Source of the DNA: Actinomadura latina NBRC 106108
GTDB taxonomy: Bacteria; Actinomycetota; Actinomycetes; Streptosporangiales; Streptosporangiaceae
DNA length: 64,000 nt
Direction of reading: 5' to 3'
Assembly (NCBI RefSeq): GCF_001552195.1
Contig: NZ_BCQS01000006.1
Span: forward strand, 62,001 to 126,000
Of this stretch, positions 8,443-19,022 are shown piece after piece; within the stretch, counting starts at the first letter, position 1, and each line of letters starts with the position of its first letter. Under the pieces are notes generated by a model. That model worked only from the letters and a program-made list of their open reading frames with translations. It made no database searches and had not been told where the DNA came from. The translations under genes and the position numbers were made by a program.

Positions 8443-9863
8443 AGGGACGGCTTGCCCTCCGAGTAGAGCCACGCCTTGGCCCAGGCGTCGAGGTTCTTGT
8501 GGGAGAGGCGCTCGGCGAACCGGACGAAGTCCGCGGTGGAGGCGTTCCCGTACCGGTGGTCGGCGGGCCACGCCTTCAGCAGCCGGTAGAAGTCCTTGTC
8601 GCCGATGGTCGTGCGCAGGACGTGGATCGCCATCGACCCGCGGTCGTAGACGAGCCCGTCGAAGATGTGGTCGCGGCCCGGGTCGGCGACCTTGCCCTTC
8701 CACAGGGAGTCGTCCGCCGGGGTCGCGTACACGTCGTCGAAGCTCTTCTGGACGGGCGTGCCGTTCGTGTGCTCGGCCCACAGCCATTCGGAGTACGTCG
8801 CGAAGCCCTCGTTCAGCCAGATGTCGGACCACTTCGCCGGGGACACCGCGTCCCCGAACCACTGGTGGCCCAGCTCGTGCGCGAGCAGGCCGCCGCTCGG
8901 GATGGCGCCCGGCCGCCGGCCCAGGTCGTAGACGGGACGCCCCTGCGTCTCCAGCGCGTAGCCGACGCCGGCCTTGACCACGATCCCGCCCGTGGAGGTG
9001 AACGGGTAGCGGCCGAAGACGGACGCCTCGAAGTCGGTGACCTCGGCGGTCTGGTCGTGGAACTTCTTCGCGTCGTCCGGCTTGACGGCCATCGCGTGGT
9101 CGGTGGCGGTCAGGTTCGGGATGCCCGCGCCCGTCCGTCCCTTCAGGACGTCGTACTTGCCGATCGCGACCATGGCGAGTTCGCTGGCCATCGGGTTGCG
9201 GACGTCCCAGCGGGTGGTCGTCCAGCCGTGCTTGGACCAGGTGCCGCGCGGGTCGCCGTTGGCGAGCGTGGTGAGGTCCTTGGGCGCCGACAGCGTGAAC
9301 GTGTACGTCGCCTTGTCGGTCGGGTGGTCGTTCACCGGGTAGACGGTCGCGGCGCCGAACGGCTGGTTGAGCATGACCGCGCCGTCGGCCGTCGGGATCC
9401 AGCCGGACGTGCCCAGCGTCGCGTCGTCGATCGTCTGCGGCACGCCCGAGTACGCGACCGTCACCGTGAAGTGCCGGTGCTTGCGCAGCCCCTTGCGCGG
9501 CGTGATGACGAGCTCCTGGGCGCCGGTCCGCGTGAAGGACGCCTTGTGCCCGTCCACCCGCAGCGAGGAGATCGTCAGCGGGCCGAGGAAGTCCAGGTCG
9601 AACCGGGACAGGTTCTGCGTCGCCGTCGCCTTGATCTTGGTGACGGCCTGGATCCCCTTGGTGGCGGGGTCGTACTTCAGGCCGATGTCGTAGTGGGCGA
9701 CGTCGTAGCCGCCGTTGCCCATGTCGGGGAAGTAGGGGTCGCCGGCGCCGGGAGCGCCGGGGGTGAACCGCGCGGTGGCGGCGCCGGCGGGCGCGGCGGT
9801 CACCGCGAGGCTCGCGGCGACGCCCAGCGACACGGCGGCCAGGGCTCGTGGAGTTCTGCTCAT
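8439..9863 (-). CDS. secreted M1 family metallopeptidase (aminopeptidase N-like)
   Basis: 474 residues. A Sec signal peptide covers the first 28 residues (Ala-rich core ending APAGAA). HELGH at 329-333 with Glu352 in NEGFATYSEW gives the HExxH-18-E gluzincin zinc site, and ALETQ stands in for the GAMEN exopeptidase motif. It is shorter than full-length PepN and lacks the large C-terminal helical domain. It probably trims peptides outside the cell. A second, lipoprotein-type paralogue lies immediately upstream on the same strand (10004-11572), suggesting tandem duplication. A 12-bp palindrome sits 16 bp before its ATG. Confidence 0.9.
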   Translation of the reverse strand: MSRTPRALAAVSLGVAASLAVTAAPAGAATARFTPGAPGAGDPYFPDMGNGGYDVAHYDIGLKYDPATKGIQAVTKIKATATQNLSRFDLDFLGPLTISSLRVDGHKASFTRTGAQELVITPRKGLRKHRHFTVTVAYSGVPQTIDDATLGTSGWIPTADGAVMLNQPFGAATVYPVNDHPTDKATYTFTLSAPKDLTTLANGDPRGTWSKHGWTTTRWDVRNPMASELAMVAIGKYDVLKGRTGAGIPNLTATDHAMAVKPDDAKKFHDQTAEVTDFEASVFGRYPFTSTGGIVVKAGVGYALETQGRPVYDLGRRPGAIPSGGLLAHELGHQWFGDAVSPAKWSDIWLNEGFATYSEWLWAEHTNGTPVQKSFDDVYATPADDSLWKGKVADPGRDHIFDGLVYDRGSMAIHVLRTTIGDKDFYRLLKAWPADHRYGNASTADFVRFAERLSHKNLDAWAKAWLYSEGKPSL

Positions 9864-9878
9864 CGACCTCGTCCTCGG

Positions 9879-9890
9879 TTACCTAGGTAA
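9879..9890. promoter_or_regulatory. palindrome upstream of M1 peptidase gene
   Basis: A perfect 12-bp palindrome, TTACCTAGGTAA, 16 bp upstream of the ATG at 9863. It is AT-richer than its surroundings and could be an operator or overlap a -10 element. This is inference from symmetry and position only. Confidence 0.35.
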
Positions 9891-9980
9891 GCCGTCACAA
9901 CCGTGATCAAGACTTTCTCGTCATCCGGGGCCGTGCAAGCGCGATTTGGTCTCGAATTCGCTCGGACGAGGCGATTCTGT

Positions 9981-10001
9981 GGCCGGATCCGGCATCCGGC
10001 C
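9981..10001 (-). terminator. hairpin after second M1 peptidase gene
   Basis: Inverted arms GGCCGGAT (9981-9988) and ATCCGGCC (9994-10001) around a 5-base loop, just beyond the TAA (10004-10006) of the leftward peptidase gene. In the direction of that gene it is followed by a moderately T-rich stretch. Confidence 0.5.
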
Positions 10002-10003
10002 GG

Positions 10004-11572
10004 TTACTTCGCCGGACGGCCCTTCTGGTACAGCCAGTCGTCGAAGAACGCGTCGAGGCTCTTGCCGGACACCTTGTTCGCCAGCGCGATGAACTGCTCC
10101 GTCGTCCCGCTGGAGTGCGCGCGCTCCTTCGTCCACGCCTGCAGGATCTTGTAGAAGGTGTCCTCGCCGACCCGCTTGCGGAGCGCCACCAGCGTCATGC
10201 CGCCCCGGTCGTACACCGAGCGGCCGAACATCTGCTTGCGCCCCGGGTTGCCGGGCGGGACGTTCCACAGCTCGCCGCCGCCCCCCTCGTACGCCTGGTC
10301 GAAGTGCCCCTGGACGGTCTCGCCGCCGGTCTTCTCGTCCCACAGCCACTCGGCGTAGGTGGCGAAGCCCTCGTTGAGCCAGATGTCCTGCCAGCGGGTC
10401 ACGCTGACGCTGTCGCCGAACCACTGGTGGGCCAGCTCGTGCGCGACGATGGTCGGCTGCAGGCCGAACGCCCCGTACACCGGGCGGGTCTGCGCCTCCA
10501 GCGCGAAGCCGACGTCGGCGTTGTCGATCAGCCCTCCGGTGGAGGAGAACGGGTAGGGGCCGAACAGCCTCGTCCACTCCTCGGTGATGTCGCCGTTCAG
10601 CTTGTGGAACTGGTCGAGGTTCACGCCGGGCAGCGTCGGGTCGACCGCGGTGATGTTCGGGATCCCGCTCGCCGTCTTGCTCGTCCGCACCCCGAACCGG
10701 CCGACGTCGACGGTCGCCAGGTAGGTGGCCATCGGGTCCTTGACGCGCCACTTCGACGTCGTCATGGCGCGCTGAACCTTGCCGTGCCAGGCGACGGGCT
10801 CGACGCCGGGACCGCCGGTGCCGGGGCCGCCGGTCGGCGGCGCGCCCGGCAGGCCCGGCGTCCCGCCCGTCCCCTCCAGCGGCGTCTCGGGCTCCCCGTT
10901 GGCGATCACCGTGAGGCCCTCCGGGACGGTGATCTCGAAGTCGAACGTGGCCTTGTCGCTCGGATGGTCGTTGCTCGGGAACCAGGTGTGCGCGCCGCTC
11001 GGCTGGCACGCCACGAACACGCCGTCGGGCGTGCGGATCCAGCCGTAGGTGCCGAGCACCGGGTCCGACACCGGCTTCGGGGTCCCCGAGTACTTGATCA
11101 CCGTGGTGAACTTCGCCCCCTTCCGCAGGGGCTCGGCCGGGGTGACCTCCAGCTCGCCGCCGCCGCGCTGCTGCCGCGCGGGCGCCCCGTCCACCTTGAT
11201 GGACGCGACGTCGAGGCCGGTCAGGTCGAGGTTGAAGCGGGCGAGACGCTCGGTCGCGGTCGCGTTGATCGTCGCGGTGCCGTCGAGCTGCTTCGCACCG
11301 TCCGGAGTGATGGTGAGCTTCAGCCCGTAGTGCTGGACGTCGTAGCCGCCGTTGCCGTCGCCCGGCACGTAGTCGTCGCCGGCGGTCGTCGGGCCCGCCG
11401 GCCCGGTCGCCGCGCCCTTCGGCGATCCGCTGGGTCCGCCCGGGTCGTCGTCGCCGAACGGGACCTGGCAGGCTGCGGTCAGCGACCCCGCGACGGCGAG
11501 GGCGGCCAGCCCCGCGGCACCGCGGACGGCACGTGACCCTTGCGGGCGGGGACTGGGGGTGTTTCCGGCCAT
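10004..11572 (-). CDS. M1 family metallopeptidase, putative lipoprotein
   Basis: 522 residues from ATG 11572. A signal peptide ends at LTAAC, so Cys35 is a probable lipidation site and the enzyme is likely anchored on the outer face of the membrane. HELAHQWFGD supplies HExxH and NEGFATYAEW the third zinc ligand. A Gly/Pro-rich loop (PGLPGAPPTGGPGTGGPG region, about residues 235-260) interrupts the N-terminal beta domain and is absent from the neighbouring paralogue. The two enzymes share domain layout and motifs throughout. Start alternatives 14 codons upstream lack a clear ribosome site. Confidence 0.88.
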   Translation of the reverse strand: MAGNTPSPRPQGSRAVRGAAGLAALAVAGSLTAACQVPFGDDDPGGPSGSPKGAATGPAGPTTAGDDYVPGDGNGGYDVQHYGLKLTITPDGAKQLDGTATINATATERLARFNLDLTGLDVASIKVDGAPARQQRGGGELEVTPAEPLRKGAKFTTVIKYSGTPKPVSDPVLGTYGWIRTPDGVFVACQPSGAHTWFPSNDHPSDKATFDFEITVPEGLTVIANGEPETPLEGTGGTPGLPGAPPTGGPGTGGPGVEPVAWHGKVQRAMTTSKWRVKDPMATYLATVDVGRFGVRTSKTASGIPNITAVDPTLPGVNLDQFHKLNGDITEEWTRLFGPYPFSSTGGLIDNADVGFALEAQTRPVYGAFGLQPTIVAHELAHQWFGDSVSVTRWQDIWLNEGFATYAEWLWDEKTGGETVQGHFDQAYEGGGGELWNVPPGNPGRKQMFGRSVYDRGGMTLVALRKRVGEDTFYKILQAWTKERAHSSGTTEQFIALANKVSGKSLDAFFDDWLYQKGRPAK

Positions 11573-11638
11573 ATGCACCCGCCCAGCCTGCCCGTACCAC
11601 CGCCCGCCGGGCAACTCAGCCGGCGGCGCGCGCCCCCG

Positions 11639-12415
11639 TCAGCGCGACTCGTACGGGTTGGGGAGGCCGGGGTCGGCCTTGACGACGATCGTGTGCGCCA
11701 CCTTGCAGTGGAGGGCCTGCTTACGCGGGTCGAACAGGATCCACAGGATGTCGATGAAGCCGATGCAGCCGCAGATGCCGCCGAGGACGCTGTAGAACGC
11801 CGAACGTCCCAGCGCCTGGCCGTTGCTGATGGCCTGCCCGTCCTCGTCCCGGACGACGCGGATCCCCAGCAGCATCTTGCCGAGCGTCTGCCCCCACCTG
11901 GCGTGCATCAGCCAGAAGTAGAGGAACGCGATGACGACGCTGACGGCGTTCGTCCCGACCTGGGCGCCGTTGTAGAACGACGTGCCGGGCTCCGGGTTGA
12001 AGACCCGGTCCCAGTTGATGAACGGGATCGAGATGAGGCCCGCCGCGATCCCGACGATGATGAGGTCGAGGATGCCGGCGGCGAGCCGCGCCCACCTGCC
12101 GGCGAGTTCGGTCCGCGGGCCGCCGTAGCCGCCCGCGCCGTACCCGGGGACGTTCCCATATCCGGGCTGGGCGCCGTGGGGCGCCTGCCCGTACGGCTGC
12201 TCTCCGTACGGGTGCTCTCCGTACGGGTGCTCTCCGTACGGGGGTTGCCCGCCTTGGGGCTGCTGCTGCTGCCCGTGGGACTGCTCGCCGTACCGGGGCA
12301 GGCCGCCGTACGGCCCGCCTTCGTACGGTCCCGGCCGTCCGGGCTCCTCGTGGCCGTGCGGCCGGTTCTCCTCCGGCCCTCCCCCGGACGCGGGGTCTCT
12401 CGGCGGTTGCGTCAT
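11639..12415 (-). CDS. RDD family membrane protein with Pro/Tyr/Gly-rich N-terminus
   Basis: 258 residues from ATG 12415. The N-terminal 105 residues are low-complexity, with PYGE(H/Q) units encoded by near-identical 15-bp repeats around 12185-12245. The C-terminal RDD domain has RWARLAAGILD with the conserved Arg and Asp, then three hydrophobic segments and WGQTLGKMLLGIRVV. RDD proteins are small transport-like or accessory membrane proteins of unclear role. A paralogue lies directly upstream (12492-13349). The start could also be the ATG at 12451. Confidence 0.82.
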   Translation of the reverse strand: MTQPPRDPASGGGPEENRPHGHEEPGRPGPYEGGPYGGLPRYGEQSHGQQQQPQGGQPPYGEHPYGEHPYGEQPYGQAPHGAQPGYGNVPGYGAGGYGGPRTELAGRWARLAAGILDLIIVGIAAGLISIPFINWDRVFNPEPGTSFYNGAQVGTNAVSVVIAFLYFWLMHARWGQTLGKMLLGIRVVRDEDGQAISNGQALGRSAFYSVLGGICGCIGFIDILWILFDPRKQALHCKVAHTIVVKADPGLPNPYESR

Positions 12416-12491
12416 GTCGTCAGCGTGGCCGCGCCATCGCCGTCCAAACATCGCCGCGTCCGGGATCGTGTGAAATGTTCCCCGCTGCCGA

Positions 12492-13349
12492 TCAAATCTT
12501 GCCGGGGCCGTCCGCCCCGTGCGGAGCGGGCGTCCGGGCGTACGGATTCGGCGTCCAGGGCGACGCCTTCATCACCACCGTCCCGGCGACCTTGTCGTGC
12601 ACGGCCTGGCGCCGCTCGTCCCACAGGATCCAGGCAGTGTCGAGCAGGCCGAGCAACCCCAGGACGGCGCCGCCCGCGGAGACGAAGTTGATCGCGACCG
12701 TCACGAGCGCGATGGCGTAGACGAAGCCCTGCCGGGCGCACGCCTGCCCCCAGGTCACCGCGGACCGGTCGGACGCCTTCACCACCCGGATGCCGAACGC
12801 CTTCTTGCCGAGCGTCTGGCCGAACTTGGCGTGCAGGACGGTGAAGTACCCGAAGCCCAGCACGAAGACGACCGTGTACGAGATCAGCAGCACCGGGATG
12901 TTGTACATGTCCAGCGGGTTGCTGATCGGCTCACCGGACTCCAGGGACTCCTGCATCTTGTCCCAGCGGATGGAGGCCAGCGCCGCCGGGACGGCCGCGA
13001 TGCTGAGGACGGCGCTGTCCAGGATGCCCGCGCCGAGCCGGGCGAGGCGTCCGGCCGGACCGTCCTGGGGGCCGCCGGGCATGCCGTAGCCGGGCAGCGG
13101 CGGCGCCTTGGGCAGCGGCTGCCCGTAGCCCGGCCCGCCCGGTCCGGGCAGGCCGCCCGCCGGGGGAGGAACGGCGGGCCCGGGCTGGGAGCCGTACGTC
13201 CCCTGGTAGGGCGGCGGACGCTCGGAGGAGGGGGACGAGGGGGACGAGGCGGACGAGTCGGATGAGGGGGACGCCTCGGCGCCGGGCCCGGGATCCGGGT
13301 TCGCCGGGTCGCCGTCGGAGGGCCGGGGGTTCTGAGGGGGTTCGCTCAT
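12492..13349 (-). CDS. RDD family membrane protein (tandem paralogue)
   Basis: 285 residues. A Ser/Pro/Asp-rich N-terminus (about 1-95) precedes an RDD domain with RLARLGAGILDSAVLS and KFGQTLGKKAFGIRVVKA, matching the next gene in order and in the C-terminal NPY motif near the end. The two are probably an old tandem duplication in which the disordered N-termini diverged. The gene starts at ATG 13349, 80 bp from the hppD repeat region. Function unknown. Confidence 0.82.
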   Translation of the reverse strand: MSEPPQNPRPSDGDPANPDPGPGAEASPSSDSSASSPSSPSSERPPPYQGTYGSQPGPAVPPPAGGLPGPGGPGYGQPLPKAPPLPGYGMPGGPQDGPAGRLARLGAGILDSAVLSIAAVPAALASIRWDKMQESLESGEPISNPLDMYNIPVLLISYTVVFVLGFGYFTVLHAKFGQTLGKKAFGIRVVKASDRSAVTWGQACARQGFVYAIALVTVAINFVSAGGAVLGLLGLLDTAWILWDERRQAVHDKVAGTVVMKASPWTPNPYARTPAPHGADGPGKI

Positions 13350-13428
13350 GCCCCCACAGTGTGCCCGTTACCGGCCACGAACAGGTCACCGGCACAGCAC
13401 CCGGCCCCGGACGCGGTGCGGCGTCCGG

Positions 13429-13470
13429 GGCCGGGTCCCCCGAGTCCTGGGCCGGGTCCCCCGAGTCCTG
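13429..13470. repeat. 21-bp perfect tandem duplication just past the hppD stop
   Basis: Two identical adjacent 21-base copies, 13429-13449 and 13450-13470, built around GGGTCCCCCGAGTCCT, beginning 9 bases beyond the hppD stop (13480-13482). Part of the set of tandem duplications found at gene ends. Confidence 0.85.
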
Positions 13471-13479
13471 GGCGGCGGG

Positions 13480-15176
<1,697 letters not shown>

Positions 15177-15230
15177 ACGGTGCCCTTGCGGCTCCGCTGC
15201 CCGGGGGCACCGGAGCCGCAAGGGCACCGT
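15177..15230. terminator. bidirectional terminator hairpin between lrp and greA
   Basis: A perfect 20-bp stem, 15177-15196 with 15211-15230, around a 14-base loop, starting at the base after the lrp TGA. It has no T-run on the + side; on the greA side it is followed by TTCATTGTTCTTC. Placed between convergent genes. Confidence 0.75.
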
Positions 15231-15286
15231 GAAGAAGCACTGCTCCCGCCTCGGGCCGCTGTACCAGGGCCGGAGGACGGGAAGGG

Positions 15287-15787
15287 TCAGGCGCCTCCGT
15301 AGGGGGTCGCGTCGAGGACCTCCACCGTCATGGAGCGGCCGTTGGGGAGGTTGTAGGTGGCCTTCTCGCCGACCTTCTTGCCGTCGATCGCGGACCCGAG
15401 GGGCGACTTCGGCGAGTAGACGTCGATGGGCGCGCCGACCTCCTCGCGGGAGGCGAGCAGGAAGGTGACCTCCTCGTCGTCCCCCTCGAAGGACACCGTG
15501 ACGGTCATGCCGGGGCCGACGACCCCCTCCGTGCGCGGAGCCTCCCCGACGCGCGCGTTCTCCAGGATGCCCTGGAGCTGGAGGATCCGGCCCTCGATCT
15601 TGCCCTGTTCCTCCTTGGCCGCGTGGTAGCCGCCGTTCTCGCGCAGGTCGCCCTCCTCCCGCGCCGCCTCGATCTTCTGAGCGATCTCGATGCGGCCCGG
15701 GCCCGACAGGTGGTCCAGCTCAGACTTGAGCCGGTCGTACGCCTCCTGGGTGAGCCAGGTGACGTTGTCAGCGCGGGTCTCGGTCAC
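15287..15787 (-). CDS. greA: transcription elongation factor GreA
   Basis: 166 residues from GTG 15787, preceded by GAGGAG. The N-terminal coiled coil carries the acidic tip (AREEGDLRENGGYHAAKEEQ) that reaches into the RNA polymerase secondary channel, and the C-terminal FKBP-like domain includes VYSPKSPLGSAIDGKKVG. GreA stimulates RNA cleavage in backtracked polymerase. It is monocistronic: its end faces the lrp hairpin and its start faces a 197-bp spacer shared with the DUF4307 gene. Confidence 0.95.
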   Translation of the reverse strand: MTETRADNVTWLTQEAYDRLKSELDHLSGPGRIEIAQKIEAAREEGDLRENGGYHAAKEEQGKIEGRILQLQGILENARVGEAPRTEGVVGPGMTVTVSFEGDDEEVTFLLASREEVGAPIDVYSPKSPLGSAIDGKKVGEKATYNLPNGRSMTVEVLDATPYGGA

Positions 15788-15949
15788 GGGTACTCCTCAT
15801 CCACATGTTGCGATCCTCACCCGCCCACGCGGGTGGGTGTCACATCGACATGAAGGCGGCCGGGTGAAACCTCTAGCCTATCCGGTGTGTGCGGGTAAAG
15901 GTTCCCTGAACTCGGCGTCCGCAATCCGCCAACGCTGGTCCGGCGTTCA

Positions 15950-15966
15950 CCGGACGTAGCGTCCGG
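15950..15966 (-). terminator. short hairpin after DUF4307 gene
   Basis: CCGGACG-TAG-CGTCCGG: seven-base perfect arms around a three-base loop, 19 bp beyond the stop (15985) of the leftward gene. Within the 197-bp greA upstream spacer. Confidence 0.45.
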
Positions 15967-15984
15967 CCGGCCGGTCCAGTCCGC

Positions 15985-16368
15985 TCACGCCGTCCGGCAG
16001 TCGCGGATCCGGGCTCCGGTCGCCCGCCGCGGCGTCGCCAGCGTCTCCGTGCCCTCGATGCCGGACTTCCCGGCCGGAACGGAGACCTCCTTCTCCGCCA
16101 GGATCACGAAGTCGGCGTCGAAGGCGTCCACCGTGCAGCGGACCTCGTCGTCCTTCCCCTTGGCGACCGTGTAGTTGATCGTCACCGCGGTGTCGGTGAT
16201 GTCGTAGGAGACGGTCTGCGGGACGATCCCCGGAGTCTGCCCGGCATGCGCGGCGAGAATCCCCATGCCCGCCGCGACCAGTGCCGCCAGCAGACCGGCG
16301 ACCACCATCCCGGCCCGGCTCCGCCGGGGCTCGGCCGGCGTCGCTGGTTTCGGCACGCTCGTCGTCAT
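15985..16368 (-). CDS. DUF4307 membrane-anchored protein
   Basis: 127 residues: a short Pro-rich N-terminus, one transmembrane segment (about 20-41) and an outside beta-rich domain ending in RIRDCRTA with two cysteines (RCTVD and DCRTA) that could pair. The family is actinobacterial and of unknown function, and habitually lies divergent from mca, as here (109 bp between starts). Confidence 0.85.
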   Translation of the reverse strand: MTTSVPKPATPAEPRRSRAGMVVAGLLAALVAAGMGILAAHAGQTPGIVPQTVSYDITDTAVTINYTVAKGKDDEVRCTVDAFDADFVILAEKEVSVPAGKSGIEGTETLATPRRATGARIRDCRTA

Positions 16369-16477
16369 GGCTGGGAATCTCCGTGCGGTGTGCGGACGTT
16401 GTCAGGGACAATTCTCGTCTGTGCCGGCGCGTGCCTCGAACCGGGGGGCGCCAAGAAGAGTCCCGAGAGGAAGATCC

Positions 16478-17410
16478 GTGTCCGAGGTCATCGACGGTAC
16501 GACGCTCGACCGGCCGTGCGAGGGCGGCGCCGGCCCGCTGCGGCTCATGGCGGTGCACGCCCACCCCGACGACGAGTCCAGCAAGGGTGCGGCCACGATG
16601 GCCAAGTACGTCGCGGACGGCGTCGAGGTCCTCGTCGTCACCTGCACCGGCGGGGAGCGCGGCGACATCCTGAACCCCGCGATGGACCGGCCGGAGATCA
16701 AGGCCGACATCGGCAAGGTCCGCGAGGAGGAGATGGCGCGGGCCCGCGAGATCCTCGGCGTCGGGCAGCGCTGGCTCGGCTTCGTCGACTCCGGCTTCCC
16801 GGAGGGCGACCCGCCGCCGCCGCTGCCGGAGGGCTGCTTCGCGCTGGAGCCGCTGGAGACCGCGTCCGAGCCGCTGGTGCGCGCCGTCCGCGACTTCCGC
16901 CCGCACGTGATGCTCACCTATGACGAGAACGGCGGCTACCCCCACCCCGACCACGTGAAGTGCCACGAGGTGTCGGTGGAGGCGTTCGAGGCCGCGGGCG
17001 ACCCGGAGCGCTATCCCGGCGCGGGCGAGCCGTGGCAGCCGCTCAAGCTCTACTACCACATGACCTTCAGCAAGGACCGCGTCCTCGCGCTCCACACCGC
17101 GATGGAGAGCGCCGGCCTGGAGTCGCCCTACGGCGACTGGATGAAGCGCTTCGAGGACGAGGGCGACAGGCGCGCCAAGTGGGACATCACCACCCGCGTC
17201 CCCTGCGCCGACCACTTCGAGACCAGGGACCGCGCCCTCCTCGCCCACGCCACCCAGATCGACCCCAACGGGTTCTGGTTCGTCGTCCCGATGGACATCC
17301 AGCGTGAGGCATGGCCGACCGAGGACTACCATTTGGCCAGGTCCCTCGTCGACACCGAGGTGCCGGAGGACGATCTGTTCGCCGGCATCCGGGAGAAGGT
17401 GTGTCTCTAA
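16478..17410 (+). CDS. mca: mycothiol S-conjugate amidase
   Basis: 310 residues from GTG 16478 with GAGAGGAAG upstream. HAHPDDE at 27-33 supplies zinc ligands and the catalytic Asp; PHPDHVKCHE gives the third ligand. The sequence follows mycobacterial Mca closely (DESSKGAATMAKY, TGGERGDILNPAMD, FVDSGFPEGDPPPPLPE), which separates it from the deacetylase MshB. It cleaves mycothiol-toxin conjugates into mercapturic acids for export. The stop overlaps the next start (TAATG). Confidence 0.95.
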   Translation: MSEVIDGTTLDRPCEGGAGPLRLMAVHAHPDDESSKGAATMAKYVADGVEVLVVTCTGGERGDILNPAMDRPEIKADIGKVREEEMARAREILGVGQRWLGFVDSGFPEGDPPPPLPEGCFALEPLETASEPLVRAVRDFRPHVMLTYDENGGYPHPDHVKCHEVSVEAFEAAGDPERYPGAGEPWQPLKLYYHMTFSKDRVLALHTAMESAGLESPYGDWMKRFEDEGDRRAKWDITTRVPCADHFETRDRALLAHATQIDPNGFWFVVPMDIQREAWPTEDYHLARSLVDTEVPEDDLFAGIREKVCL

Positions 17411-17640
17411 TGCCTCCCCTCTACGCCATGCCGCTGAACGACGACACGGTCACTCCCGGCGTCCTCGGCTTCGTGGTCTTCCTCGCCCTCGCGGCCGCGA
17501 CGGTCTTCCTGATCCGCTCGATGGGCAAGCAGATGAAGAAGATCCAGGCGCCCAGCGAGGAGGACCTGAAGCAGCGGGAGTGGGAACGCGCCCAGGACGC
17601 GAAGAGCGCCGCGGCGAACGGCCCCGCCGACGACGCCTGA
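17410..17640 (+). CDS. small membrane protein coupled to mca
   Basis: 76 residues. The ATG at 17410 shares its A with the mca TAA, so translation is coupled. One transmembrane segment (about 17-36) is followed by a basic/acidic tail (KQMKKIQAPSEEDLKQREWE). Small proteins of this type commonly follow mca in actinomycetes. No known function. Confidence 0.85.
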   Translation: MPPLYAMPLNDDTVTPGVLGFVVFLALAAATVFLIRSMGKQMKKIQAPSEEDLKQREWERAQDAKSAAANGPADDA

Positions 17641-17683
17641 GCCGTCCGGTTCGATCGGGTCGCGGCCGGGGAGGACCCTCGTC

Positions 17684-18466
17684 GTGCGCGCGAACTTCGA
17701 GGACGCCTACCGGGAGCTCGCCCCGGCGGCGGCCCGGCTGCTCAGGCTGCTGAGCCTGCCGCCCGGCGGCGAGATCGGGTCCGCGGCGGCCGCCGCCCTG
17801 GCGGACGTGCCGGAGCCCGAGGCCCGCGAGCTGCTGGCGGCGCTTGCCGCGCGCGGGCTCGTCAGCGCGTCCGGCGACCGGTTCCGGCTGCCCGGCGACG
17901 TCCGCGACGAGGCGCGCGAGCGGGCCGGCCGGGACGAGGGTGAGGCCGCGCTCCGCCGCCTCCTCGACCACGCCCTCACCCCGGCGACCGCCGGGGACGC
18001 CCCCCAGGCCACGGCCCTCCTCGACCGCGAACGCCGGGCGGAGGCCGCCGACGTCATGGCGGAACGACTCGGCGAGGCGGAGGAAGGCGGCGATCCGCAC
18101 GCGATCCTGCGGGCCCGTTACGACCTCGCCCGCGCCCTCATCGGGACGGGCGACCTGGACCGCGCCATCGAACTGCTCGGCCCGCTCCCGGAGGAGTTCG
18201 CCGCCCTCCCGGAACCGGACCACCACGGCCGTGCCCGCGCGCTGACCGCCCTGGGCGAGGCGTACCTGCGCGCGCACCGCCCGGTCGCGGCCACCAACTT
18301 CTTCGGCCAGGCGCTGGAGATCCTGCGCAGGCACGGCACGCCGGACGAGCAGGCGGCCATGTTCGTCCACATAGCCGACGCGGCCCACCGGAGAGCCGAC
18401 CACGCCGCCGAGACGGCGGCCCTGATCCGCGCCACCGACCTGGTCCGGGAGGACGGTCCCGGCTAG
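17684..18466 (+). CDS. TPR-like protein of unknown function
   Basis: 260 residues from GTG 17684, with GGGGAGGA about 8 bases upstream. The first 90 residues resemble the winged-helix-like segment found between the ATPase and TPR parts of AfsR/DnrI-type regulators (RLLRLLSLPPGGEIG...AARGLVSASGDRFRLP). Residues about 130-250 form tetratricopeptide-like helices. There is no ATPase or DNA-binding domain, so it may be a truncated or stand-alone relative. Its TAG stop shares the CTAG at 18463-18466 with the convergent gene. Confidence 0.65.
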   Translation: MRANFEDAYRELAPAAARLLRLLSLPPGGEIGSAAAAALADVPEPEARELLAALAARGLVSASGDRFRLPGDVRDEARERAGRDEGEAALRRLLDHALTPATAGDAPQATALLDRERRAEAADVMAERLGEAEEGGDPHAILRARYDLARALIGTGDLDRAIELLGPLPEEFAALPEPDHHGRARALTALGEAYLRAHRPVAATNFFGQALEILRRHGTPDEQAAMFVHIADAAHRRADHAAETAALIRATDLVREDGPG

Positions 18467-18942
18467 AGGGCCTTGCGGTGGTCCCAGCTGACGACGCGGT
18501 CGGGGTCCATGAGGATGAGGACGCGCTTGGCGATGGCCTGCTCGATGCCCTCGGCGATGACCGGGTCGATGGGCTCGCCGATCTCGGGGACGGGCAGGCC
18601 CGCCATGCGGGAGCCGACGACCATGCCGACCTTGCTGCGGGGCTTGGGGTCCTCGATGACGAGGCCGCGGCCGTAGAGGGCGACGCCGCGCAGCTCGCTG
18701 TACTCGACGCCGTCCTCGACCAGGCAGGTCATGGTGGGGTTGCGGCGCAGGTTCAGCACCTTCTGCGACGCCTTGTACGTGGTGAAGGCGATCTTGCCCT
18801 CGAACAGCGTGTAGAACATCGGGACGAGGTGCGGCTCGCCGTCCTTGCCGACGGTGGCGACCTGGACCTTGAAGTTGTCCGCGAGGTAGGACGCCACCTC
18901 GTCCGGGGTCATCTTGATCTTGTCGCGCTTGCTGCCGGCCAA
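18463..18942 (-). CDS. PPOX-class FMN/F420-binding split-barrel protein
   Basis: 159 residues with a pyridoxamine-5'-phosphate-oxidase-like split beta-barrel: [30 protein letters not shown], then [14 protein letters not shown] and YGRGLVIED. Such small proteins bind flavin or deazaflavin F420 and reduce assorted substrates; the exact cofactor cannot be told here. It is divergent from RNase Z (80 bp). Confidence 0.8.
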   Translation of the reverse strand: MAGSKRDKIKMTPDEVASYLADNFKVQVATVGKDGEPHLVPMFYTLFEGKIAFTTYKASQKVLNLRRNPTMTCLVEDGVEYSELRGVALYGRGLVIEDPKPRSKVGMVVGSRMAGLPVPEIGEPIDPVIAEGIEQAIAKRVLILMDPDRVVSWDHRKAL

Positions 18943-19022
18943 CGGGGCCTCCCTGGTTCGCCTGTATCGCGCACAGAATAACCAAGCGCTTGCCCGGCTC
19001 CGCGACCCGGCACCATGGGGGG

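Noticed and set aside
12185..12250. Regularly spaced repeats as a CRISPR array
   Set aside because: They are 15-bp coding repeats for PYGE(H/Q) units with no spacers.
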